From the NCBI GenBank assembly GCA_041394405.1, contig JAWKIF010000010.1, forward strand, positions 62,001 through 126,000: a DNA stretch of 64,000 nucleotides, read 5' to 3'. This stretch comes from Microthrix sp041394405. GTDB taxonomy: Bacteria > Actinomycetota > Acidimicrobiia > Acidimicrobiales > Microtrichaceae. Below, in pieces: positions 54,612 to 62,932 of this stretch. The stretch's first letter is position 1. Each line of letters opens with the position of its first letter. A program made the translations under genes and the position numbers. The notes under the pieces are model-generated. The model saw only the letters and a list, made by a program, of their open reading frames with translations. It did no database searches and was not told the DNA's origin.

Positions 54612-56825
54612 TCATCCGCCCTCCGGGTCGGGTGCATCCCTGCCCTGCGTTCCGGGTTCGATGAGCCCAGCGGATGCGTCGGCGGGGTCCACCTCGGGAA
54701 CCTCCACCTCGGCACCCTCGCGGGTGGTCAGGGTGGAGTAGCACATCTCATCTTCGGTGCCCTCCGCCCAGCTGACCCACCGGTTGGGTGACGCTGGGTT
54801 GATCAGGTCGCGGTCCCAGCTGCATTCCACCCGGATGATGTCGCCCGGATACACCATCACCTGCGCTTCGGGTTCGTAGCTGAGCTGCCAATTGAAATCC
54901 CAGCGGTCGATGTCCAGCAGCACCTGCTCGTCGGCGGTGTCCGGGTTGAGCGTCATCGTGAACGTCTCGCCCAACTCGTGCATGTGACCGAAGATGGCCA
55001 CCACCTCGCCCGTGCCGGCTGCGTAGTGGTCGCAGCTCGAGAACGACTTGCCGTCCTCATCCACGTTGGCCAGCAACTCGGGCGTGGTGCCGCAGAGGTA
55101 GTTGAGCGAGTTGGCGATGGTCGGCCCCGATGATCCGAAGCGATCGTTCAGGTCCACCATGGCCGCCCGGCGGTCGCACAGCGGGCCGTCCTCCTCCACC
55201 CGACAGGGGATCTCGGCGGGAGCCAGATAGGTCGTGGCCCGCACGTTGTCGTAGTCCCCGGCGGCGCCGTCACCGAACTCGAGGCGCAGCTCGCTGCGGT
55301 CGGGCGGTGCGGCGTGCACGTAGTGGTAGTGCACCTGCACCACGAAGAACTCGCCCGGCTCCATCCGCAGGCCCGAGCCCTCGGGATAGCTGGTGGCGCC
55401 CTGGCCCGGCGCCCAGGCGGTGATCAGCTCGGTGGTGCCACTGTCGCCCGTGGGGCTGGGCACCACCTCGTCGGGGGCGATGCCGCCGAAGCAGCCGTAC
55501 CCGGTGCCCGGGTCGTCGGCATCTGCCTCATCCACCTTCTCCCGCTGGTCGGCCCGCAACCGGTAGACGAGGGCGTGGTGGACGAACTCGGTCTGGTCGG
55601 GTACGAACTCGTACCCCGTGACCACGGATGGCTCGGTCACGTCGGGGTCCATCAGCAGGCACCGGTAGTCGTTGGTGAGCTTGGTGGAGCCCTGGTACGG
55701 GGCGTCGGCGGTCAGGGTGATGTCGGCGTCGATGGTGGCCAACGGGTCGCCGGTCGAGTCGATGCGGGAATCCTTCGGCACATCCAGCTGGGCACCGGCG
55801 GCGGCCCACTCCCCGATGGTGGCGATCTCGTCATCGCTCAGGCGGGGGTCGTGATCGAGCGCCACGCCCCGGTCGGTCGCGAGAAACGGGGGCATGTAGC
55901 CCGACTTGGTGGCGAGGGCGAGCCCGTCGGCCACCCGGGTGGCGTCGGAGGCGCGTTCAAGTTCCCAGAACGGTGCTCCCGCCTCGCCCGCCTGATGGCA
56001 CGAGGCGCAGCTGCTCTCCAGAATGGGCTGCACCTCCTTGGCGAAGCTGGGCCCATCGCCGGTGGCCTCAGGAGCGTCGACCCCGGCGGCCGCCACCCGG
56101 GTTGAATCGGTGAAGTCGTCGGCGTTCACGGCCACCAGCTCGAAGATGAGCTCGGCCTCGTCGCCCGCCGTTGCCAACCCCACCAGGTTGATGGGTCCGA
56201 CGCCGAACTCCGCCAGCGACACGGTCGAGGTGGCGTCCACGTGGAGCTCATCGTCGTCGGTGAGCCGGCCGGTTGCGGCGAGCGTGACCGGCTTGGTGGT
56301 TTCCTTCACCGTGAGGTCGCCGGAGAGCTCGAAGCTCACCTCGGTGCCCGCCTCGAGTTGCATGGGCATGCCCGCCAAGCGGCGGGGGGAGAAGGTGGCG
56401 GTCTGGTAGTCGTTGGATTCGAGGAAGTCGTGGCGCAGCCGCTCGTCGCGCAGGCGCTGGTCGGACGTCAGCTGCTGCACGTTGACCACGATGTCGCCCA
56501 CCCGAGAGTCGGCGGGGTTGGCCGTGTTCAGCGCGATGTCGCCGGCGATGCCCTGGGTGGTGCCGGTGGCGGTATGGCTGGCGCCCGCCAGCTTCTCCTC
56601 CACCCGGTAGGTGACCTTCGACTGGCTGGCGTCGATGCGGTACAGGGTTTCGTCGGTCCCGGCGGACAGCGTCGGGGCGTCCGGGACGCCGAAGTACACC
56701 ACCGACGACTCCAGCCCGAACACCGAGTTCCACACCAGTGCGCCCACCCCGGCGGTGACGACCACCAGCACCCCGAGGCCAGCCAACACCGGGTGCGCTC
56801 CGAACAGCCGCTTCACTCGGTCCAT
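54612..56825 (-). CDS. Membrane-anchored YceI / cytochrome c / copper monooxygenase fusion (paralog A)
   Basis: This is a 737-residue protein. One N-terminal membrane helix (residues about 12-32) is followed by a YceI-like lipocalin fold (about 60-235; RIDASQSKVTYRVEEKLAG, FGVGPINLVG). A class I cytochrome c domain has CASCH at 273-277 and axial-Met motif MPPF at 311. Then comes a PHM/DBM-type monooxygenase with CuH ligands His416-His417 (FVHHAL) and His499 (QVHYHYVH) and CuM ligands His614-x-His616 (GHMHELG) and Met694 (EDEMC). Eight non-heme Cys align with paralog B, one residue offset, so disulfides are likely. It hydroxylates an unknown substrate outside the membrane. The C-terminal 40 residues are an acidic tail absent from paralog B. 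Confidence 0.85.
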   Translation of the reverse strand: MDRVKRLFGAHPVLAGLGVLVVVTAGVGALVWNSVFGLESSVVYFGVPDAPTLSAGTDETLYRIDASQSKVTYRVEEKLAGASHTATGTTQGIAGDIALNTANPADSRVGDIVVNVQQLTSDQRLRDERLRHDFLESNDYQTATFSPRRLAGMPMQLEAGTEVSFELSGDLTVKETTKPVTLAATGRLTDDDELHVDATSTVSLAEFGVGPINLVGLATAGDEAELIFELVAVNADDFTDSTRVAAAGVDAPEATGDGPSFAKEVQPILESSCASCHQAGEAGAPFWELERASDATRVADGLALATKSGYMPPFLATDRGVALDHDPRLSDDEIATIGEWAAAGAQLDVPKDSRIDSTGDPLATIDADITLTADAPYQGSTKLTNDYRCLLMDPDVTEPSVVTGYEFVPDQTEFVHHALVYRLRADQREKVDEADADDPGTGYGCFGGIAPDEVVPSPTGDSGTTELITAWAPGQGATSYPEGSGLRMEPGEFFVVQVHYHYVHAAPPDRSELRLEFGDGAAGDYDNVRATTYLAPAEIPCRVEEDGPLCDRRAAMVDLNDRFGSSGPTIANSLNYLCGTTPELLANVDEDGKSFSSCDHYAAGTGEVVAIFGHMHELGETFTMTLNPDTADEQVLLDIDRWDFNWQLSYEPEAQVMVYPGDIIRVECSWDRDLINPASPNRWVSWAEGTEDEMCYSTLTTREGAEVEVPEVDPADASAGLIEPGTQGRDAPDPEGG

Positions 56826-56947
56826 CGGGATGCTCGCCTTGGAGGTTGCCGGACGGGAAACCGGCAACGCAGCGTCACCGGAACAGCCCCCTGACGATAC
56901 CGGTCAACTCGACGCGATCCCCATCGGGAGGCGGATTTGGGTTCGGC

Positions 56948-57085
56948 TCAGCCCGTGATGAGCAGGAACAGCCCGCCCAGCGCCAGGACTGCAGCGAGCG
57001 CTGCTGCGACGGCCATGTAGGCGCGGATGCGTGCGGTGTCGCGGTTCGCGACGTCGTCCGCCTCTGCCTGGTCAGTCCGCGCCAT
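56948..57085 (-). CDS. 45-residue single-pass membrane peptide
   Basis: The ATG at 57085 opens MARTDQAEADDVANRDTARI, then a helix AYMAVAAALAAVLALGGLFL and a TGA. It lies between the cupredoxin-like gene and paralog A, on the same strand, with gaps of 67 and 122 bases. The charged N-terminus with one C-terminal helix suggests a small membrane subunit. No ribosome site is clear, so support is composition and position only. Confidence 0.5.
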   Translation of the reverse strand: MARTDQAEADDVANRDTARIRAYMAVAAALAAVLALGGLFLLITG

Positions 57086-57152
57086 GACGGCAGCCTACGG
57101 AGCCGCCCCTGGTGACGCAGGTGTTTCATGTCACTGACCCCTTCCGCCTCGG

Positions 57153-57566
57153 TCATGTCACGGTGATGCTGACCGAACCGCGTGGGTGCACGCTGCAGGC
57201 GCCGTCGAAGCGTCCGGGGCTTGGGAACTCGTAGGTGACGGTCTCACCGGCGGACACCCGGGTGACGCTGACGTTGTGATCGGCGCTGTCGTGGTTCACC
57301 ACCGTCATGGTGTCGCCCGCCTTGAAGCTGAGCTCGCGGGGGATGATCTCGATGAGCTCGCCGTTGTCCAGCCGCGCCGCCGTTCCCTCGGGGATCACGT
57401 AGCGGTGGTCGGTGCTGCGCTCCGAGGTCACGATCCAGGCCCCCACCAGCGCCACGGCCACCGCCAGCCCGACGAGGGCCACGCCCACCATCCGCCCGGT
57501 TCGGCTCTGGCGACGCAACGGCGGCCCCGGCGATTCTTCGCCCTGCGGCTGGGTCGCTCCGCTCAC
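57153..57566 (-). CDS. Membrane-anchored cupredoxin-like protein
   Basis: This is a 137-residue protein: cytoplasmic N-terminus, helix at about 26-46, then a small beta domain with the cupredoxin ligand pattern VVNHDSADHNV (His97) and GACSVHP (Cys124, His127). The usual axial Met after HP is replaced (HPRGSV). The GTG start overlaps the TGA of paralog B by four bases, so the two are co-translated. By position it is the likely electron donor to the heme or copper sites of the neighbouring monooxygenases, replacing the ascorbate used by animal enzymes; this is inference. Confidence 0.75.
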   Translation of the reverse strand: MSGATQPQGEESPGPPLRRQSRTGRMVGVALVGLAVAVALVGAWIVTSERSTDHRYVIPEGTAARLDNGELIEIIPRELSFKAGDTMTVVNHDSADHNVSVTRVSAGETVTYEFPSPGRFDGACSVHPRGSVSITVT

Positions 57567-59686
57567 TCCCTGCGCTCGATGGTGGCCACCGTGGAGAAGC
57601 ACATCTCGTCCTCGGTGCCCTCCGACCACGTGATCCAGCGGGGCTCAAACTGCGGGTTGATGAGGTTGCGGTCCCAGCTGCACTCCACCTTGATGGTGTC
57701 GTCCTTGGTCAGCTCGATGTCTTCGGTGGGCACGTAGTTGAACTGCCAGTTGAAGTCCCACCGGTCGATGTCCAGCAGGATCTTCTCGTCCGGCGTGCCG
57801 GGGTTGAGCGTCATCCTGAACGTTCGGCCCAGCTCGTGCATGTGCCCGTTTACCGACAGCAGCTTGCCGGGTGCGCTCACCGGGTGTTCGCACTCGGCGG
57901 TCGAGATGCCGTCGGCGTCGACGTTGGCCGTCTCCTCCGGGGTGGAGCCGCAGATGGCATTGAGTCCGTTGGCGATCGTGGCTGCCGAGGGGCCGAACTC
58001 CTCGGTGAGCGCATCGATCGCGGCCTCCCGATCGCACAGGGGGCCCTGCTCGTCGGGCATGCAGGGCATCTCGGCCGGAGCGAGGTACTGGCTCACCCGC
58101 ACGTCGTCGTAGTCGGCGGGGTCGCCTTCCCCAAGCTGAAGCACCAGCTCGCTCTGGTCGGGCGGCGCGGCGTGCACGTAGTGATAGTGGATCTGGGTGA
58201 CGAAGAAGTCGCCGGGCTCCAGCTTCAGCCCCGCTCCGTCCGGATACTGGCCGGGTCGTGCCCCGGGTGCCCAACCGGCCACCAGCGACGAGCTGCGGGT
58301 TCGCCCGGACGGGCTGAGCCCGGCGCCCCCGGCCCCCACGCCGCCAAAGCACTCGTACCCGGTGCCTGGGTCCTTGGCATCGCGCTCCTCGACGCCCTCG
58401 CGCTGATCGGCGGACATCCGGAAGGTGAGGGCGTGGTGAACGAACTCGTTCTTGTCGGGCACGAACTCGTACCCCGTGACCACCGTGGGCTCGGTGACCT
58501 TCGGGTCCATGATGAGGCAGCGGTAGTCGTTGGTGAGCTTGGTGGAGCCCTGGTACGGGGCCTCGGCGGTCAGCGTCTTGTCGGCCCTCGGGTGCAGCTC
58601 GACGTCGTCCGGCGGTTGGATCGGCTCATCCTCGGCCACGTCCAACGGGGCACCGGCGGCGGCCCAGTCGCCGATGGCGGTGATCTCGTCGTCGCTCAGG
58701 CGAGGGTCGTGTTGCAGGGGAATGCCCGCATCGGTGGCCAGGAACGGGGGCATGTAGCGCGACTTGGTGATGAGGGCGAGCCCGTCGGCGACGCGGACCG
58801 CATCCTTGGCCTCGGTGAGCTCCCAGAACGGTGCGCCGGCCTCGCCCGCTTGGTGGCAGGACGCGCAGCTGTTCTCCAGGGTCGGCTTGACCTGTGTCGC
58901 AAACGAGGGGCTCGTGCCCGAGGGTGCTGCGGCTGCGGGCGCCGCCTCGGCCGCCACGCGATCGGAGTCGTCGAAGTCGGCGGCATCGACGGCGGTGATG
59001 TCGAAGTCCAACGTGGCGTCGTCCCCCGCCTGGGCGAAGCCCACCATGTTGATGGGGCCGACGCCGAACGCCGACAGCGACACGGTGGTGCTGGCCTCCA
59101 GCGTGAGGGTGTCGCCATCGAGGGTGCCCGTCGCCTTCAGCGTGGTGGGCCGGGTGGTTTCCTTGACCGTGAGGTTGCCCGCGATGGTGAAGTCGTAGGC
59201 GACCCCGTCGTCGATCCGCTCGGGGAGCCCATCGAGCTCCGTGGGCGAGAACGTGGCGGTTTGGTAGTCGTTGGATTCGAGGTAGTCGTGGCGGAGCCGC
59301 TCGTCGCGGAGCTGCTGGTCGGAGGTGAGCTGCTGCACGTTGACCACGATGTCGCCCACCCGTGAGGCGGCCGGGTTCTCGGCGTTGAGGGCGATATCAC
59401 CGGCGATGCCTCGGGTGGTGCCGGTGGCGGTGTGGGTGGTGCCGGCGAGCTTCTCGTCGACGCTGTAGGTGACCTGTGAGTCGGAGGCATCGATCCGGTA
59501 CAGGGTCTCGCCGGTTGTGGCGGTCAGCGCCGGGGCGTCGGGCACCCCGAAGTACACCACCGACGACTCCAGCCCGAACAGGGAGTTCCAGACGAACGTC
59601 CCGACGCCCGCGGTGACCACCACCAACACGCCCAAGCCCGCCAACACCGGATGTGCTCCAACCCAGCCCTTCGCCTTGTTCCCCAA
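57563..59686 (-). CDS. Membrane-anchored YceI / cytochrome c / copper monooxygenase fusion (paralog B)
   Basis: This is a 707-residue paralog of the downstream protein, with the same layout: helix about 13-34, YceI-like domain about 61-235, cytochrome c with CASCH at 274-278 and Met312 (YMPPF), and a monooxygenase with His417-His418, His500, His615/His617 and Met695 (DEMC). Eight non-heme Cys match paralog A. The start is a TTG at 59686 (GAGGG seven bases upstream), giving the same N-terminal layout as paralog A (AHPVLAGLGVLVVVTAGVG). It is the first gene of the operon, followed by the coupled cupredoxin. The Ala-rich linker at 245-258 differs from paralog A. Confidence 0.85.
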   Translation of the reverse strand: MGNKAKGWVGAHPVLAGLGVLVVVTAGVGTFVWNSLFGLESSVVYFGVPDAPALTATTGETLYRIDASDSQVTYSVDEKLAGTTHTATGTTRGIAGDIALNAENPAASRVGDIVVNVQQLTSDQQLRDERLRHDYLESNDYQTATFSPTELDGLPERIDDGVAYDFTIAGNLTVKETTRPTTLKATGTLDGDTLTLEASTTVSLSAFGVGPINMVGFAQAGDDATLDFDITAVDAADFDDSDRVAAEAAPAAAAPSGTSPSFATQVKPTLENSCASCHQAGEAGAPFWELTEAKDAVRVADGLALITKSRYMPPFLATDAGIPLQHDPRLSDDEITAIGDWAAAGAPLDVAEDEPIQPPDDVELHPRADKTLTAEAPYQGSTKLTNDYRCLIMDPKVTEPTVVTGYEFVPDKNEFVHHALTFRMSADQREGVEERDAKDPGTGYECFGGVGAGGAGLSPSGRTRSSSLVAGWAPGARPGQYPDGAGLKLEPGDFFVTQIHYHYVHAAPPDQSELVLQLGEGDPADYDDVRVSQYLAPAEMPCMPDEQGPLCDREAAIDALTEEFGPSAATIANGLNAICGSTPEETANVDADGISTAECEHPVSAPGKLLSVNGHMHELGRTFRMTLNPGTPDEKILLDIDRWDFNWQFNYVPTEDIELTKDDTIKVECSWDRNLINPQFEPRWITWSEGTEDEMCFSTVATIERRE

Positions 59687-59741
59687 CTCACTACCCTCAA
59701 CCGTCGGGCCCGGCTCGCATGTCCGGGCGTCGGGCCGAGAC

Positions 59742-59757
59742 GTTACCGCGTAGTAAC
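59742..59757. promoter_or_regulatory. Candidate operator upstream of the copper-monooxygenase operon
   Basis: GTTAC-CGCGTA-GTAAC is a perfect 5-bp-arm dyad centred about 63 bases before the TTG start of paralog B. The core TACCGC...GTAAC is shared with 14817-14832 in front of the thiolase gene. The dcd gene reads away on the other side. Confidence 0.45.
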
Positions 59758-59852
59758 ACCACCCGGCACCCACCCCGATGGCCCTTCGCAGCGAGTTGCC
59801 GGGCGGCCCCGAGTGGGGGCGCACCCGAAACTCGGGGCTAGTTTCGGTGCCC

Positions 59853-60428
59853 GTGATCCTCGCCGACGCCTCGATTCGCGAACTCATCGAGTCGGGCCGC
59901 CTGGGGCTTGACCCCTACGACCCCGACTTGGTGCAGCCGGCGTCCGTGGACGTTCGGCTCGGCACCGAGTTTCGGGTGATGCGCAACAGCCGCCTGACCC
60001 ACATCGACCCGGCCACCGTGGATGACGCGCTGATGGAAGCCGTCGAGGTGCCCGAGGGCGAGCCCTTCGTGTTGCACCCGGGGGAGTTCGCGCTGGGCCA
60101 CACCCTGGAATCGATGCGGCTGCCCGACGATGTGGTGGGCATCGTGAACGGCAAGTCCAGCCTGGGCCGCCTGGGTATCCAGGTGCACGCCACGGCCGGG
60201 TTCGTCGACCCGGGTTTCCAGGGCGTCATCGTGTTGGAGCTGTCGAACGTGGCGACGCTTCCCATCCTGCTTCGCCCCGGCATGAAGGTGGCCCAGATGG
60301 TGTTCCAGTCGCTCGATCGCCCGGCCGAGCGGCCCTACGGTCACCCCGAGCTGGGCTCGAAATACCAGAATCAGACGGGCGCCGTGGCCTCCCGCTACGC
60401 GGCCAACTACCCCGACTCGCGCCCGTAA
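59853..60428 (+). CDS. dcd: dCTP deaminase
   Basis: This 191-residue enzyme deaminates dCTP toward dUMP synthesis. Family motifs are LVQPASVDVRLGTEFRV, VNGKSSLGRLGIQVHATAGFVDPGFQGVIVLEL and GMKVAQMVFQ, with GSKYQNQTG at the C-terminus. The catalytic Glu is in IVLEL. Actinobacterial Dcd proteins of this length are often bifunctional deaminase/dUTPases. The GTG at 59853 is chosen from alignment length. Confidence 0.95.
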   Translation: MILADASIRELIESGRLGLDPYDPDLVQPASVDVRLGTEFRVMRNSRLTHIDPATVDDALMEAVEVPEGEPFVLHPGEFALGHTLESMRLPDDVVGIVNGKSSLGRLGIQVHATAGFVDPGFQGVIVLELSNVATLPILLRPGMKVAQMVFQSLDRPAERPYGHPELGSKYQNQTGAVASRYAANYPDSRP

Positions 60429-60437
60429 CGGGGAGGC

Positions 60438-60965
60438 TCAGCGGAAGATGGCCCGGGGGGTGTCGACGGCGTTCGCCTCGCGGTCCCCCTGCACCAGCTG
60501 GCTGATCTGGCGCTTGCGGTAGGACATCCGGTCCGTCTGGGGTCGCTCGATCATCTCTCGCAGCGCCGCCAGCAGGTCGAACTCGTGGTACGGGCTGAGC
60601 AGCGTGGCGTCCACCCCGGCCTGCCAGGCAAACACCGTCTGGCGGCTCTGGTCGCTGATCAGCAACACCCGCTGTTCGTGCACCAACGGGTTGGAGTGCG
60701 AGCGGATGGAGTCCAGAAGCTTCAGCGAGGCACCGGCGCCCGCCACAGAGAAGTGGCTGATCACGCCGGACACGCCCTCCTCCTTGGGCAGCACGGCCAG
60801 CGCGAGGTTGGCATCGCCCACCTCGGCCACCTCGTAGCCGCCCCGCCGCAGCAGGTTCGCCAGCAACGTTGCGGAGTCCGGATTGTCGTCCACGACCAGC
60901 ACGCGAGGGGGTCCGCCGCGGCGTTGCGTCTGGTTCGTTCGGGAGCGCTTGAGCACGTTGGTCAC
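60438..60965 (-). CDS. Pseudo-receiver domain protein
   Basis: This is a protein of about 175 residues with a CheY-like fold: RVLVVDDNPDSATLLANLLRR has the acidic pair (Asp26, Asp27), but the phosphoacceptor strand reads VSGVISHFSVAG with no Asp at the expected place. The conserved Lys is also missing (TLLSPYHEFD, where xxKP is usual). A basic C-terminal tail follows (SYRKRQISQLVQG). It probably works without phosphorylation, as atypical receivers do. The start is uncertain; a GTG at 60965 is used. No histidine kinase is adjacent. Confidence 0.7.
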   Translation of the reverse strand: MTNVLKRSRTNQTQRRGGPPRVLVVDDNPDSATLLANLLRRGGYEVAEVGDANLALAVLPKEEGVSGVISHFSVAGAGASLKLLDSIRSHSNPLVHEQRVLLISDQSRQTVFAWQAGVDATLLSPYHEFDLLAALREMIERPQTDRMSYRKRQISQLVQGDREANAVDTPRAIFR

Positions 60966-61174
60966 CCTGGAGGAGGAACACGAGCGGACGAGGGGCGGGT
61001 TCCCTCCGGAGTCCCGCTCCTGTGAGTATCGGCGGGTCGGCCGCAATGTCGAGGGGTTCGGGGCGGATCTCATCTTGGCCGCCGACAGGCTGCGCCATGA
61101 GTAACCATTCGCCGGCCGAGACGTCCGGGCGAGCAACCCGGGCAACGACGTGCGCGTTCGCCGTGGCCGGGAGG

Positions 61175-61620
61175 TCACCCAGTCCGGTAGGTGCCCTGAC
61201 GTTCGATCCGGACCAGCATGGCGGCCGATGGCGTGACCTTGCCGCTGACGTAGGTGCTGAGCCGTGATCCGCTGGTCCCCACCAGCTCGGCGAACTGCGC
61301 CGCCGTCAGGCCTGATGCGCCGATGGCGGCCCGCACCCGGTCTGCAACCGCCCGGCGATCGTGTGACTCGGCGTCGGAGCGGGCCCGCTCGATCGCCAAC
61401 CTGAACAAGCGGCTGGCGGGCCGTCGGCGTCGCGTTAGCTCAGATAGTGCTCCACTCGGCGGGCGGAGAAGCCCCAGGGTTGTCGACGGATCTCGGCGAG
61501 CAAGGGCTGCCAGTCGGAAACTAGGCCGCGGTCGATGACCGTCACGAGGGCTTCGTAGGGCCACGAGCTGACCGGATCGTCGGGCGACGCATCGACGTTG
61601 CGAAAGACAAGCCCGCTCAT
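61175..61620 (-). pseudogene. HTH protein split by a frameshift
   Basis: From the ATG at 61620 the frame reads MSGLVFRNVDASPDDPVSSW and PWGFSARRVEHYLS, then stops at 61437. The other half, LFRLAIERARSDAESHDRR and an XRE-type helix-turn-helix (LTAAQFAELVGTSGSRLSTYVSGKVTPSA), is open in another frame to 61175. Intact relatives in actinomycetes, as I recall the family, carry both halves in one chain of about 145 residues, so a frameshift near 61430 is likely. An overlapping two-gene arrangement is the alternative. It is coupled by ATGA to the small gene upstream. Confidence 0.6.
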
Positions 61621-61748
61621 CTCGTCGCCCCGCTCAGTGCCAGCGCCAGCTCTTCGCACACCGAGATCACCGCTGCCCAGTCTTCGGCCGACTCCAGCAC
61701 CCGGAGCAGGGCTGGGCTCAGTTCGGATTCCGACATGTGCTTTGTCAT
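61617..61748 (-). CDS. 43-residue protein coupled to the HTH gene
   Basis: MTKHMSESELSPALLRVLES followed by AEDWAAVISVCEELALALSGATR. Its TGA overlaps the ATG of the HTH protein (ATGA). It is predicted to be mostly helical and acidic. A second ATG at 61736 would shorten it by four residues. Function unknown; the pairing recalls toxin-antitoxin-like or co-regulator arrangements, without further evidence. Confidence 0.5.
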   Translation of the reverse strand: MTKHMSESELSPALLRVLESAEDWAAVISVCEELALALSGATR

Positions 61749-61965
61749 GAACGAAAATCCCCGTGAAGCTAGGGCGAGATGTCTCATTGGTTCGGTGGCG
61801 GTCGGGCAGTCATGCGAAGCTGAATCGGCGCCGTCCGTGAACGGCTGGACCTCCCCCGGAGGCTCTGATATCAGGCAACAGGCCCTGCGGCGCCGCGGTG
61901 CCACATGGGGATGCTGCGGGGTGCCCTCACTCGCACTGCGGGTGCAAAGGTGAAACACTCGAAAA

Positions 61966-62877
61966 ATGGAACACGTTCTACCTCCCCGCGTGGAAGGCAC
62001 CGTCGCGCTCCCCGACGGCCGCTACGTTGGATTTGCCGAGTTCGGGAACCCGACCGGGCGCGCCGTGCTGTGGTTCCACGGGACGCCGGGCGCCCGGCGC
62101 CAGCTGCCGCCGCAGGTACGCCAACTGGCCCGCGAACGCGGTGTTCGGCTGGTAGGCCTCGAACGGCCGGGGGCCGGTGACTCCACCCCACACTTCTACG
62201 ACCGGGTGCTGGACTGGAGCGACGACGTCGAGGTGATCCTGGACCATCTCGGCATCGACCGGTACGCCGCCATCGGGCTGTCAGGCGGGGGGCCGTACGT
62301 GCTCGCCTGCGCCCGGGCGCATCCGGAGCGGATGGTGGCCGGTGCGGTCCTTGGGGGTGTTGCGCCGACCACCGGGCCCGAGGCGCCGGATGGTGGAATG
62401 ATCCGGCTCGCCCAGCGCTTCCAGGCGCCCCTCCACCTGCTCCGTGCCCCGATGGGGTCGGCGCTCGGCGCCGTGGTTCAGGTGCTCCGGCCCGTGGCAT
62501 CCCCGACATTCGGGCTTGCGACCCGTGTGTTCCCCGAAGGTGACCGAGCGGTGTTCGCCCAACCAGCGATGAAGGAGATGTTTCTCGACGACATCGCACA
62601 CGGCAGCACGCGAGGGTTGCATTCGCTGTTCTTCGACATCTTGCTGTTCAGCAAGCCATGGGGATTCGACCTGGCGGACATCGACGTGCCGATCCGCTTC
62701 TGGCAGGGCGACGCAGACCCGATCGTGCCCGCAGCGCATGCGGAGCGCATGGCCGAACTGGTGCCGGACTCGACGGTCCAGATCCGTCATGCCGAGAGCC
62801 ACCTCGGCGGCCTCATGATCGCGGACGAGGTGGTCGAGGTGCTGCTCGACCTGTGGCCCACGCCCTCCGACGCCTGA
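61966..62877 (+). CDS. Alpha/beta-hydrolase
   Basis: This is a 303-residue hydrolase with oxyanion motif VLWFHGTPGARRQLP, nucleophile elbow IGLSGGGPYVLACA (Ser), acid in WQGDADPIVPAAHAERM and catalytic His in AESHLGGLMI. A lid region lies near residues 140-215. Substrate unknown; an esterase or epoxide-hydrolase-like activity is possible. Confidence 0.88.
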   Translation: MEHVLPPRVEGTVALPDGRYVGFAEFGNPTGRAVLWFHGTPGARRQLPPQVRQLARERGVRLVGLERPGAGDSTPHFYDRVLDWSDDVEVILDHLGIDRYAAIGLSGGGPYVLACARAHPERMVAGAVLGGVAPTTGPEAPDGGMIRLAQRFQAPLHLLRAPMGSALGAVVQVLRPVASPTFGLATRVFPEGDRAVFAQPAMKEMFLDDIAHGSTRGLHSLFFDILLFSKPWGFDLADIDVPIRFWQGDADPIVPAAHAERMAELVPDSTVQIRHAESHLGGLMIADEVVEVLLDLWPTPSDA

Positions 62878-62932
62878 GACCAGCCGGGGCCGTCGCCGTC
62901 GCGCATGCGCACGGCGGACGAGTCCAGGGAAC

